A DNA stretch of 64,000 bases from Centroberyx gerrardi (GCF_048128805.1 NC_135999.1:22245659-22309658), one strand, 5' to 3'. Positions 10,967-20,985 are shown, counted from the stretch's first letter. Program-made: numbers and translations. Notes: generated by a model not told the origin, from the sequence alone.

Positions 10967-13900
10967 CTGTGAATCAACAGGAACAGACCAGAGTATGATT
11001 AGAGCAAGTTATATTTTGCACCTTATTAGGATACCCAATAGCTATTTTTTTTTTTTTTTTTTTTTCTTGAGTGGGTTCACTTATCACACTACAAGTGAGA
11101 ACAAAAGTGAGCAAAACTGTAACATTAAAGAACCCTTTTCATCATAGTCACTTAGCAAAAAGAAACACCTTTTTGACCCCACCCTTACAAGTATAAAAGG
11201 GCACCGACTGTGATGCTTGCAACATTTTAGCTTGGCTGCAAGTTTGGGTGATATCTCACACTATGAATAATATCTGAACTTTCTAGATACCTTACTAAGA
11301 AAGTTTTTTTACAATTAAGTTATCATAATTGTATTTATTTGTGCTTAAAGGGCAGAAACATAGTATAATCTCTTACTTGTGTGTATAGTTGTAGAGACAG
11401 GCTTACTATGCCTTTGGTTGTTGAGCACTGATGAGACGGAGATAATGTACTCTGTGTCAGGTTTTAAGTCAGAGAACATCTTGTAGCAGTCCTCAGTGTG
11501 TATTGCCAGCGGCTCTTCTCCTGGGCTTTTGACAGTTAAAAGGAATCGATGTGGGATTTGCTCCATTTTGTCTCCTTTGGTCCATTTTAGGGACAGAGCA
11601 GTGGCCTCTGAATGCTCTTCTGTCATGTTTCTTGGGGCTGGCACCTCTGGAAAAGACAAGTAATTTGGTTATGAAAATGTTTAGCTTCTATTCATTCAGT
11701 TAAATGTGAACACTGCAATCAAAGGGATATGAAATGTCTTGGCATTATTTACATTACCTGTGAAAACAGATGCTGTGGCCCATACACTTAAATTGCCATC
11801 GTTGTCCTCTGTGGCCACACTGAAGTAATATTTTTGGCCAAGTTTAAGATTGTTTATTTCAATTCTATAAAGGTCTTTAATGGTTATGTAGTCCTCAACT
11901 TTCTCAGAAGATCTCCATTTCACTCTGAAGGTCCTGGGTCCCTCCAGTCCCTCAGGACTTCCCCAGCTCAGGATCACAGAGTCTGGCTTCATCGACAGGA
12001 ACGTAATCTCACCAGGAGGGGGCACCACTGCCAAAAATAACACAATAATTTAGTGCCACCAACAGTGTCACATACTTTAAGCAGGCTTACATATGAATAC
12101 TACTAACCTATCACTGCCATGCTGTGAAAACCTTATGACTCAGTTTTTTTAAATTTCTGATCCTACTGCCACAAACTTAATTCTTACTGGCTCTGGTATG
12201 TGTTTCCTCTGTGCTGCTTACCGAAGCTCTGTTCATTAAGTGAGGACTTTCAGAAACTATGGGTCAGGCAAGCTCACATAGGGAAAGAAGAACGTCATCC
12301 AACTCAATGCCTAGAGCTAGCTTTTAATGTGCAATAAATCAATAAACAAACAAGGTCTGTCTTTGTGGCAACTGGGTTACTGATCTTGGAGCTGTAAAAA
12401 ACACAACCCAGAGGTTGTGTAAAGACGTCTGAGGCACACTGAAGTGGTGAATAAGTCAAAAAGCTTTTATTATGACATGGCCAGGCAAAAATACAAATAT
12501 GTTTCAGCTCACAAGGAGCCTTCACCATGCAACACCCTAGTGAAGAGCCATATAAAACAAACGTAAAATGTATTACCCTGTATGCAATTTTGGTCAAGTT
12601 GTCCTCTGAAGCATTCACTTACCTGCACCAGGTACAGCAGGGTCTTGGCATTGCTCTCCAACAACAATCTGTAACAGCATCAGTATAACTAAGCAAAAAG
12701 TTACACTCATTCTGTTATTTCCCCATTTTCTGAGTTCTGTTCTATTTTCAGAAAAGTCACAACGCACCTGTCCTGCAGCATGCGGTGTCTTCTGCAAAAT
12801 GACGTCATGCCGTCTATGCTTTCCCTCTGAACAAATGTTGCAAATCTGCATCTGATCAGTCCTGCAGAAGAAATCTAGAGGCTTGTGGTAGTGATGGCAG
12901 CGTTTCTCCTCGACCTCGCGGGACACATCTCTTAGTATGTGTCTCTGCATTGCCGACGCTGTGTAGTGCGGCCTAACATGGTAATCGCAGTAGGAGATGT
13001 TACAGGTCAGACAGGTCTTCACAGCTTTAGCCCGGGAGCAGATGTCACAGATCACCTCCCCTTGTCTGTTTTCAATTAAAGAAATACAACTTAAGTTGTT
13101 GTTTATTGTGTCATCCTTGACTTTTTCTGCTTGTAATGCACTGGACTGTCATGATATTCTGTGTGTTTTACATGCTGTTCTCTGCCTTTAAATGGAATTG
13201 TTGAAGAAACTCAATCAACTAATCAATCAGTGTAACTAAACAGTATGTTAATATAGTGAATAAAAAAGTGTCCCACATGTCATCATGTAGAAATGATTCC
13301 TCCTCATAAGAATGGAAATCCGCTGATTCAGCAGTCTTAGATGATGATGAATATCCAGATGTGTCAGATTCTCTTCTCACCAGATAAACCCTACAAGGTA
13401 AATTTAACACCGACTGAGCTTGAGAGGCATAGTCAGAGAAATTACTTGCATCTGTCATCACGTTCCCTTGTCTCCTCAAGTCTCTGCAATTAGAAGCTAC
13501 GAGAAATTGTACCTATGGTAATGGAAACTTAATGTAGCTGGGCGGATTAGCTATTTTTTTCTAGAAAGCTTATTTTTGTTCTCTGAATTCTAAAAGATAA
13601 ATGGGCAAGTTTATGGAAAATTATGCAAAATGATAAAGAGCATAAAGATTAGAAAATAGAGCGATTAAACAATGTGTTAATTGTTATGTACTAGATGATA
13701 GTAAAAATCCAAGTCGATTAATCTAAATACTATATGAGATGGCAGAACATTACATTTCTATAGTTTATCAATACAAATACAAATTGGTATTTTGTATTTA
13801 TTAAACGTACTAGGCAAAAAATGAAGTCATCATCAGCTGGTTTATAAAGGGTTGGCATGGTTTACATAATAAAAGTGTATATTCCGTCTGTTTGTGGTGC

Positions 13901-16900
13901 TTAGTTTGTTTTTAGACTAGTCAGTTATGGTTACATAGCTTTAAATCAATAGTGAAATTAGTTGAACTCCCTATCCATAATAATGATTACTGATTAGTAC
14001 TGAGGCAGCCCTGTAGACATATGTAACAAGCATAAGTAATTAGCCTACAGTAAGTCACAATATTACTGGGACTTGCTTACTGTGTGTCTTTGAAATGGAG
14101 AGGGGAATTCTTTGAATCTCTTCTCTTCTCTGTCTCATAACCAGAGTATGCAGACACTGGTGTCTCCCTGCTGTAAAAATAACAACATTAAATGCAAAAA
14201 TACAACTTGTAACTTTCCTTATGCATACGTTTGAATTAAAAGTGAACTTTACCCAGAGGATGCAGACTCTTCGCCCCTCAGTCTGAAAATTATGCAAAAA
14301 CAAAGTTTTGGAAATTACAAATATTTCACTCAGTCTTTGCAACTCTGTCTTTCCTTTCAATTAATTGAAGCCTGAATTATGTTTGCTTCAAAGATAATCA
14401 AAAAATACTTATTTTATTATCAAATTTATTGAATTATTGAATTATATATATTTTCTTTTCCCTCCCCGCTGCTGCTTACCAGCATACCAGGAGAACACGT
14501 GATAGTTTTCTGCTCCATTACTTTATCACTTGAAAATGTCAATCAGTTTAATCAAATTAATTAATTATGAGAAAATCCCACATGTTGCATCTTTAAAATG
14601 TAGACCATGACTCACTAATCAACTCTTTCCATAACAAAACACACAAACTGCAATGCAATCACGCTATGGCCTAAGTTACTGCAATATTTGGTGTATGATT
14701 CTTACCGGTGGTTGATTGCTCTGGAATCGTCACTTTGCATCACATAAGCAGCAGATGGAGAGGTGATGAGATTTTCTGCCTTCAACCTGAAAATTACAAC
14801 ATATACTGTATATACGTATATATAAGTGAAGAGAGATATGACAGCTTAGCACTGGACATATTCAAAAGTATGCAGTCACCGTACTTGAATGGCTCCCCAG
14901 GAAAACACACTTGTCCACCCCAAAAATGGGGCACCCCAAAAGCTGCTTTCCTGTAAGGAATTCAACAGAGGAAAAAAGTACAATCATTAATAATTACCAA
15001 TTAAAATGACTTTGGGAAACATGTTGAAAAGACAGAGAGAGAATTCGTTAAAAAAAACAAAAAAAAAAACATCATGGCATTATGATATTGTCTTTGAGCT
15101 TGTGTCTGAAAGGGAATACCTGCAGTCATCAGGCATAGCAGAACAAGTTGGCACTGAGAGTATTGTAATTTAAGACTATTTTTGACTGACCAAAATAATC
15201 CTACACTTTACATCATACTATATACAGTATAATATAATGCACTTCTGGCCATTTGGGTGTTTGTTAAAACTGAAAATATTACTATTGGATCTGAGCAGTG
15301 TCCATAAAGGCAGAACAAAGCTTTTTCAAAGTTGCTATGATCAGTTAATGCACTTTGTTCCCACTCAAGTTCCCATAGAGAAACATATCTTCTAAGGTTG
15401 CAATGGAAGGGGGCAAAGTAAGTCTTGATTGTCAGATTGACCGATGGCCTGAATGACACAACTGATAAAAACCAGCATGAGAATTGGGCATCAGAGAGTC
15501 AGAACTTTATTTTCCCAATTAAAACATTTTAGAGCCGAAATCTTTTTAATTAAGTCTACAAATTTTCCAAGAAGCAAAAAGGACTTTACTTTTGAATCGT
15601 TATAGCTACAATATTCAAGCTATAGGAGGATACTCTCTTACTGCTTCTCTCTGAAATGAAGAGGGATATTCTTTGAAGACTTCTCTGTCTCATAACTGGA
15701 GTAGCTATGTAGACACTGGAGTCTTTCAGTCCTCAGATGTAAAAATACAATGTGTAGATTGGTTTATACAGACAACTGAATAAAAATGAAACTCCAGATT
15801 AAGGCAGGGGAAAGACTGTGCAACTGAGAGTGAGGTCACCAATGGGAAAAACACCAAAACCGTTGGGGGGAAAATCATACTAAGTTAAACATGAAACATG
15901 AAATATTTAAGCCTTTCTTACTTTGTATCTCTGAAATGAAGAGGGATGTCCTTTGATGACTTCTCTGTCTCATAACCAGAGTATGTGGACACTGGTGTCT
16001 CCCCACTGCAAGAATAACAACATAAAATGCAAAAATACAATCTATAACTTTGCTTATCCATACGTTTGAATTAAAAGTGAACTTTACCCCTTAATGTCAG
16101 ATGTTTTAAAAGCATCGTAGCAAAAATTCTTTACCACACAATATTTTTCCAGGAAAAAAAAAGCCACTGACAGCTGTGACTTGTAAAAATAATGCTATAT
16201 CAAAGTTATGGTAGTATTCAGGTATGTTGTCTTACTGTTTTTCTCTAAAATGAAGAGGGATATCCTTTGACGACTTCTCTGTATCACAACCGGAGTATGT
16301 AGATCCTGGTGTCTTCCTTCTGAAAGAATTACAAGCGTCTCAGTCCTCAGATGCAGAAAATACAATCAGTATTCAGACATTTGAGTAAAAATAAAACTTT
16401 ACAGCTTGTGTGTTGTCACAATTGTACAGCGGCTTTAACCATGCAATATTTTCCATAATAACAGTCCCAATTTGTTTTATTTATTGACTAATTGATTTAT
16501 AGTCGGTGTAAATTGTCAGTTACATGTGTATATTACTGGGTTTTTAAAGCTAATGACAGCAGTTTCTTTTATAGAGGCCTCAAATCAAAGTTCAATTTAC
16601 TTCATAGATCCCTTTTTTTTTTTTTTTCCTCTCTTGACTTTCAGGGATTTTGTAATTAGGTCACCAAAAGCAGAGAACGTATTTTTTGAAAGAATCATGC
16701 TACATCAAAGTTACATCATACAAATGTTTAAGCCAGGTGTTCTGTTTTACTGTTTTTCTCTGAAAACAAGAGAAATATCCATTGATGACTTATCCCAAAA
16801 TGGATTTATAGCATTTTAAAATAAATTCCGTTATATAACGATTGACATTACAGCTATGCAGTATGTGACCTTACTGTTTGTCTTTGAAAACAAGAGGGAT

Positions 16901-19900
16901 ATCCTTGGAGCCATCAGACTTCTCTGTCATATAACTGGATGTTGACCGTGGTGTCTTCAGCCTGAAAGTCATCTTCTAATTTTAGGCAATGTTTTCAACA
17001 TCACACAAATTTTTAAGCATCCTACAGACATTTTAATGCAACTTAACATCCATCCCCTATCAAGCTGCTGCAGAAATACCAGGAGTATACAATAGATTTC
17101 TTGTGTCAAATCGATATTTGAGAACGTATTTTTTGAAAGAATCATCCTACATGAAAATACTACACATAAAATTACATCAGAATACACATTATTAAGCCAG
17201 GTATTCTGTTTTACTGTTTTTCTCTGAAAACAAGAGAAATATCCATTGATGACTTCTCTGTCTCATAACCAGAGTATGCAGAACCTGGTGTCTTCCCTCA
17301 AAAATACCCTCAAAAATACTACTTATAACTTTGCTGATGCATATTTAAAAGTGAAATTTACCCCTTGTGTCAGATGTTTTAAAAGCATCATAGCAAAATA
17401 CTTTAACACAGAATATTTTCTTCCAGGGAATAAAAAGCCACTGACAGCTGTGCCTTGAAAAAATAATGCTATATTATGGTAGTTATGGTAGTATTCAGGT
17501 AAGCTGTCTTACTGTTTTTGTCTGAAATGAAGAGGGATATCCTTTGAAGATTTCTCTGTCTCATAACCGGAGTATGTAGATCCTGGTGTCTTCCCTCTGA
17601 AAGAATAAAAATCTTTAATTTATCTGATGCAAAAACACAATTTCTAAATTGGCATACAGACAATGGAATTAAAAGAACATCCATGTTTTACACACAATGC
17701 CAGAAGCTTTCTTTGTGAGGTTTTCATGTGCGCTTAATCTGCCATTTAAAGCAGTTCACATCAGTTTCTCTATAGGGCTTCACTCTAAAAATAAAAATAA
17801 AAATTACTTTGGAAGACATTTTTAGAGATTGCAGTGTGTTTCTCACATAGGGAGCATTTTAAAAATCCCCAAATCCCAAAATGAATTTATAGCATTTTAA
17901 AATAAATTCCGTTATATAACGATTGACATTACAGCTATGCAGTATGTGACCTTACTGTTTGTCTTTGAAAACAAGAGGGATATCCTTGGAGCCATCAGAC
18001 CTTTCTGTCATATAACTGGATGTTGACCGTGGTGTCTTCAGCCTGAAAGTCATCTTCCAATTTTAGGCAATGTTTTAAACATAACACACTTTTGTCACAC
18101 AATTCAAATGTTTAAGCATCCTACAGACATTTTAATACAACTTAACATCCATCCCCTCTCATGCTGCTGCAGAAATACCAGGAGTATACAATAGATTTCT
18201 TGTGTCACATCGATATTTGATTTTGGTGTATAGTGGGGGTTCACCCAAGGCAACAATTTCTGATTTTGCCTATCTCAGTAATATGTATAATACAATCTCC
18301 CACTAATTTTCATAACCAATTAAGACATTTTGTCTATGATAAAAGGCACCACAATTTCTGTCTTTGCAAGTTGTTTACTGGTTATCATCTTTTTATTTAT
18401 TAATGTGACATATGACAAAAATCTCACAAATCATGAAAGCAAAACTGGTTTAGAGATAATTTGAAATACTTTGTGTGGTTTTGATTAGGCAAACAAGACC
18501 ACAAGTCTTTACTTTTTATCTAAAAACAGAACTAAGTTCAGTCAGGAACACTCATAAAATCAGCATGAAATGAACTATTTATTGCTCAAATGGTTATACA
18601 GTTGTATTTAGTGGTGCAGGTCCTGCTCTCTAGGTTGCAGGGCTGTAGTCAAGACCACCATGATCGAGTCCAAGTCAAATCCAAGACCAGGTGCAAATGA
18701 GTTTGAGTCAAGAACAAGTCCAAAGGGGGTCAAGATCAAGTCAAGACCGGGTCCTAAACAAATCAAGTCCTATTCAAGTCCAACAGAAATAAGCAATAAA
18801 CATGCCTCTCTAAACACAAAAATTATATATAAAGGGTTTCCTCAGAGATTAGAACAGAGAAATTTTCCTGCGATGGAGCTCTGTAGCCTATTATACCCTT
18901 CAACATCCATCTAATCAGTGATTAGGATTTAGGTTTGAGGGTCATTGCATAGACAGGTTTCTGAAATACCTTAAATTGTTTGTAGTTCTTGAGAGGAAAT
19001 AAACTGAATATCAGTAGAATCTTAAAATCAATTCTAAAAACAATACACAACCAATGAAGAGAGGCCAGGACAGGGGTGATATGGGCATGTCTCTTGGAGT
19101 TGGACTAAGATCTGAGTCAAAGAAAACGCTATTTGACGTTTTCTTACTTTCTGCCTTTGGCATAAATAGTGACGTCCTCTGAGCCAGCAGACCTCTCTGA
19201 CAAAGAATCATCAGAGAATTTAGACACCAGACTCTTGTGGCCTTGTGATCAGATACACAGATATCTAAAATCTCCATCATGGTGGGGGAAACTCCAAGTG
19301 AGAGCACAAGGTCAAGGGTATGCCCTTTACTATGTGTGGGTTCTTTGACGGACTGGACCATGTTGAAAGACTACAGTCGTGGGAGGTTTTCTTACTTTCT
19401 GCCTTTGGCATAAATAGTGACGTCCTCTGAGTCAGCAGATGACTCTGACAAAGAATCATCAGAGAATTTAGACACCAGACTCTTCACATCCACCCTGAAA
19501 AGTATTAAACAGCAAAGTGATTTAATATTTTGCTTTGCTGACCTGATAATGCACTTGTTGTGTGGAACAGCTGAACACAGTTTGTATGGGACATTTTCAG
19601 CAGCCATTAGCTGCCATTAGCTGGGTCTCACAAACATATCGCTTTTGTTTTGTTGAGTTTCATGTTCCAACTTGAATTGAAGGATCACAAGCTCCTCTAT
19701 GGACTGAGAAAATTCTTCAGCCTTATAAAACCCATTCAAAACCCCACTGGATAACATCAAAAATGCATTGTCATCAAGGCTATGTTTCTTAGTTCCTGAA
19801 AAGTTGAGATTTTGCCAGATTGTTTTTCACTTCTGTATGTACAGTATGTATCATCTCACGTGTGTGCATGCCTTTCACAGGTACATATACTTAGGGGAGA

Positions 19901-20326
19901 CATCTTTATCAGGGTTCAGTGCTGGTGAAGTACTGTAGAACTAGTTGAAAAAATTAATGAAAACATATGGACCAAGATTGTGTTTCTGTCTTTTGAAAAA
20001 CATGTTGAATTGATAAATGAACAAGTTTAGCACCAGTTTGACCTTGCATACTGGTTGTATGAATGATGGCCAGGCACAAATATCCCATCTGGGCCTCCAG
20101 TTGTTCCCAAACCTATCAGATGTCTAAAGGAGTGACTGAAATATTTATCTTTGGGAATGAAAGTAATGATCGCTTCTACCATTAAAAAGCACAGTCTAAG
20201 AAACACACATGCATGAAGTGTGCACATTCACTCTCATCTTCAGAGAAGACCTGACTTTCTCTCACCTCATGGGTTCTAAAGGTTTATGGATTTTTACCTT
20301 ACAGTGCCTTCCTCTGAAGAATCCAT
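8484..20326 (-). CDS. mosaic protein: peptide-repeat exons + two B-boxes + two FN3 + URGCP/VLIG-type GTPase
   Basis: Model of 15 coding exons, 5' to 3': 20326-20298, 19494-19396, 18042-17956, 17596-17513, 16961-16875, 16319-16236, 16005-15922, 15731-15642, 14786-14706, 14170-14081, 13065-12768, 12668-12623, 12027-11758, 11646-11377, 10966-8484. Every junction has AG/GT sites and matching phase, and the sum is 4,182 nt (1,393 residues). Domain order: repeats of ~28-30 residues (core YSGYETEKSSKDIPLHF), a finTRIM-like double B-box without RING, a short linker, two FN3 domains, then a full-length URGCP-like GTPase. Repeats of this kind are known at the N-terminus of fish-specific NLRs, double B-boxes in finTRIMs, and the GTPase in URGCP and interferon-induced very large GTPases. 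Their union in one frame suggests an inducible cytosolic immune protein (inference). No signal peptide or membrane segment is in the model. The domain exons are solid; the first exon and the exact set of repeat exons used are less certain, and a break into two genes between repeats and B-box cannot be excluded without RNA. Confidence 0.75.
11377..11646 (-). CDS. exon: fibronectin type III domain 2 of the mosaic gene
   Basis: 270-nt symmetric phase-1 exon, 90 residues from EVPAPRNM to TTIHTS. FN3 hallmarks are the LSLKWTKGD strand, the LKPDTEYIISV core (tyrosine corner) and TTIHT at the end. One FN3 domain per exon with phase-1 borders is the standard arrangement for this module. The donor is ACAA|GTAAGA at 11377/11376. 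Confidence 0.9.
11758..12027 (-). CDS. exon: fibronectin type III domain 1 of the mosaic gene
   Basis: 270-nt symmetric phase-1 exon, beginning VVPPPGEITFLSMKPDSVIL with the SVILSWGSPEG strand, then LKLGQKYYFSVATED (tyrosine corner) and ASVFT. Equal in length and phase to the next exon, which points to an in-gene exon duplication. Acceptor TTGGCAG at 12028 and donor CAG|GTAATG at 11758. Confidence 0.9.
12310..12600. repeat. dispersed repeat in FN3/B-box intron
   Basis: The minus strand holds a run with TGAAGGCTCCTTGTGAGCTG, AAACATATTTGTATTTTTGC and AATAAAAGCTTTTTGACTT, the layout of a retroposed fish repeat family. A related motif is at 36,402-36,512. There is no coding frame. Confidence 0.4.
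12623..12668 (-). CDS. exon: 15-residue linker between B-boxes and FN3
   Basis: 46-nt exon (phase 0 in, phase 1 out), reading IVVGEQCQDPAVPGA plus one base. Acceptor CTGTTACAG, donor GCAG|GTAAGTG. The flanking intron continues the open frame upstream into a hydrophobic MSVTFCLVILMLLQIVVG. If an ATG at 12709 were used, this could serve as an alternative first exon with a signal peptide and give a secreted FN3 form; that is speculative. Confidence 0.75.
12768..13065 (-). CDS. exon: tandem B-box zinc-binding module (finTRIM-like)
   Basis: 298-nt exon, phase 2 in and phase 0 out, 99 residues. Box 1 is CDICSRAKAVKTCLTC with SYCDYHVRPHY. Box 2 is RCHHYHKPLDFFCRTDQ with CNICSEGKHRRHD. The cysteine/histidine ligands of both boxes are present. 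The closest known pattern is the double B-box of fish finTRIM/TRIM25-like proteins, but no RING lies upstream, so E3 ligase activity is not predicted. Acceptor GAAAACAG at 13066; donor CAG|GTGCGT at 12768/12767. The first base A completes the CA left by the upstream repeat exon, giving Gln. Confidence 0.92.
13219..13483 (-). CDS. candidate exon, possible alternative terminal exon with diverged repeat
   Basis: A phase-2 acceptor (AATTGCAG at 13484) opens the frame DLRRQGNVMTDASNF, then NLPCRVYLVRRESDTSGYSS, which continues to TAG at 13219-13221 with no phase-2 donor. A second acceptor-like TTACCTTGTAG lies inside it, and the segment RESDTSGYSSSSKTAESADF resembles the repeat core. Used, it would end the protein before the B-boxes; skipped, the 14081 to 13065 join keeps frame. 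It could also be a dead copy. Confidence 0.4.
14081..14170 (-). CDS. repeat exon (90 nt), last before the B-boxes
   Basis: Symmetric phase-2 exon: acceptor TTTTTACAG, donor CACACA|GTAAGC. It reads RETPVSAYSGYETEKRRD and then SKNSPLHFKDTQ. The insertion of two residues relative to the 84-nt copies (KRRD for KS) keeps frame. Confidence 0.8.
14706..14786 (-). CDS. repeat exon (81 nt), divergent copy
   Basis: Symmetric phase-2 exon with acceptor AATTTTCAG and donor CACCG|GTAAGAA, reading LKAENLITSPSAAYVMQSDD and then SRAINHR. It is the most diverged complete copy but keeps the aromatic, acidic and serine pattern and the phase. Its AYVMQSDDSRA core is near the SxxSMKSDxS pattern of fish NLR N-terminal repeats. 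Confidence 0.75.
15642..15731 (-). CDS. repeat exon (90 nt) with locally shifted start
   Basis: Symmetric phase-2 exon reading TERLQCLHSYSSYETEKSSK and then NIPLHFREKQ. The first third aligns at DNA level with neighbours but is read in another frame, restored by an extra AGC-containing insertion before SYSSYE. Acceptor ATCTGAG is weak, donor GCA|GTAAGA is strong. Confidence 0.7.
15922..16005 (-). CDS. repeat exon (84 nt)
   Basis: Symmetric phase-2 exon: acceptor TTCTTGCAG, donor ACAAA|GTAAGA. It reads GETPVSTYSGYETEKSSKD and IPLHFRDT, the consensus form. Confidence 0.82.
16236..16319 (-). CDS. repeat exon (84 nt)
   Basis: Symmetric phase-2 exon reading RKTPGSTYSGCDTEKSSKD and IPLHFREK. The tyrosine of the YSGYE core is replaced by Cys. 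Acceptor AATTCTTTCAG, donor AAACA|GTAAGA. Confidence 0.82.
16751..16790 (-). pseudogene. truncated repeat exon (3' half only)
   Basis: Only the part encoding SSMDISLVFREK and the donor AACA|GTAAAA remain. The 5' half and acceptor are missing, and upstream is the start of the duplicated block found again at 17,875. It is unlikely to be spliced. Confidence 0.65.
16875..16961 (-). CDS. repeat exon (87 nt), subtype 2
   Basis: Symmetric phase-2 exon reading LKTPRSTSSYMTEKSDGSK and DIPLVFKDK. Acceptor GACTTTCAG, donor AAACA|GTAAGG. Nearly identical to 17956-18042 (Lys for Arg in EKSD), 1,081 bases away. Confidence 0.82.
17215..17296 (-). pseudogene. repeat exon with frame-breaking acceptor change
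   Basis: DNA-level copy of the repeat (would read GKTPGSAYSGYETEKSSMD). The C before the acceptor AG has been lost, so the usable AG leaves an 82-nt exon that reads TGA after nine codons. It is probably skipped. Confidence 0.65.
17513..17596 (-). CDS. repeat exon (84 nt), consensus type
   Basis: Symmetric phase-2 exon: acceptor TTATTCTTTCAG, donor AAACA|GTAAGA. It reads GKTPGSTYSGYETEKSSKD and IPLHFRQK, the clearest consensus copy. Confidence 0.85.
17956..18042 (-). CDS. repeat exon (87 nt), subtype 2
   Basis: Symmetric phase-2 exon reading LKTPRSTSSYMTERSDGSK and DIPLVFKDK. Partner of 16875-16961; the surrounding intron DNA is duplicated with it. Confidence 0.82.
18600..18790. repeat. degenerate tandem repeat of AAGTCCAAGACC-like units
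   Basis: Runs of GTCAAGACCGGGTCC and AGTCAAGAACAAGTCC variants form an imperfect array common in fish dispersed repeats. The ORF through it is an artefact of the repeat. Confidence 0.55.
19148..19236 (-). pseudogene. partial copy of the first repeat exon
   Basis: Matches 19396-19484 closely (SLVSKFSDDSLSE, then EDVTIYAKGRK) and keeps the donor GAAA|GTAAGA, but the 5' end and the phase-2 acceptor are absent. It lies beside a LINE fragment. Confidence 0.6.
19240..19370 (-). mobile_element. LINE fragment (endonuclease C-terminal part)
   Basis: The minus-strand frame reads VKEPTHSKGHTLDLVLSLGV and later ICVSDHKA. THxKGHTLDLVLS and SDH are signatures of the apurinic-type endonuclease of L2/CR1-like LINEs. 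The fragment is flanked by the two copies of the first repeat exon. Confidence 0.7.
19396..19494 (-). CDS. first repeat exon (99 nt)
   Basis: Symmetric phase-2 exon: acceptor ATACTTTTCAG, donor AGAAA|GTAAGA. It reads VDVKSLVSKFSDDSLSESSA, then DSEDVTIYAKGR. SDDSLSESSADSEDV keeps the acidic/serine pattern of the other repeats. The phase joins the upstream AG from 20298 to give Arg. Confidence 0.75.
20298..20326 (-). CDS. candidate start exon of the mosaic gene
   Basis: ATG at 20326-20324 begins MDSSEEGTV plus AG, donor AAG|GTAAAA, with acceptor CTTACACAG at 20334. Phase 2 at its end fits the 19494 exon exactly. The acidic, serine-rich start resembles fish NLR N-termini (inference). A second donor (ACT|GTAAGG) would not fit the phase. 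Confidence 0.5.
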
Positions 20327-20543
20327 TGAATCTCTGTGTAAGGAGTGTGCATCATCAGCTACAACTTTGGACCTTGGACCGTACTGCCATTGGACCATTA
20401 AAGCTCAGTATCAACCTGCAGATATGTTGCACAAGCGTGTCATCAACCAGACATCATCATCTCACGTGATCAAAATTACCCATGCTAGAACCCAGTGTGC
20501 TTTCAGCCTTACGTTGTATGTTAGATGGTTTTGTTATCAGTAA

Positions 20544-20599
20544 TTCAATGGCTTATTCACTAATTACCTGGTTAGGTAATTAGTGAATAAGCCATTGAA
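20544..20599. repeat. perfect 26-bp inverted repeat with 4-base loop
   Basis: Left arm 20544-20569 starts TTCAATGGCTTATTCACTAA; the right arm 20574-20599 is its exact reverse complement; the loop is GGTT. It lies in the first intron of the mosaic gene model. Confidence 0.95.
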
Positions 20600-20985
20600 G
20601 CAGGAACACAAATTTGCTTTGAAAAGGTCCAAAGACCAGTCCACCAGGTCAGGTTTATGACACCACTGCACAGAGCCGATATGTCAGCCTGTCATGTCAG
20701 CTTAACATACATTTTACAAAAGGAAAAGAATAGCACAATAACACATGGTCATCAATCCAAAATGTTTGCTTGTTCTATTAAGTGAACAGTTCCTGAAAAT
20801 CTAACTTTTTAGATTAGATTTCCAAAGCAGCAATGTAGCACCAAGACTATCAGACAAGGGACTAAACAATGTCAATTGTTTTGTCAGAGTGATGTAAAAT
20901 CACTATTCAAAATCTTTGATACCTAACAAAATAAATCAATCTAATATTGTATCTGGAATGAAAAACTGCATGACAAGTAGCCTAC

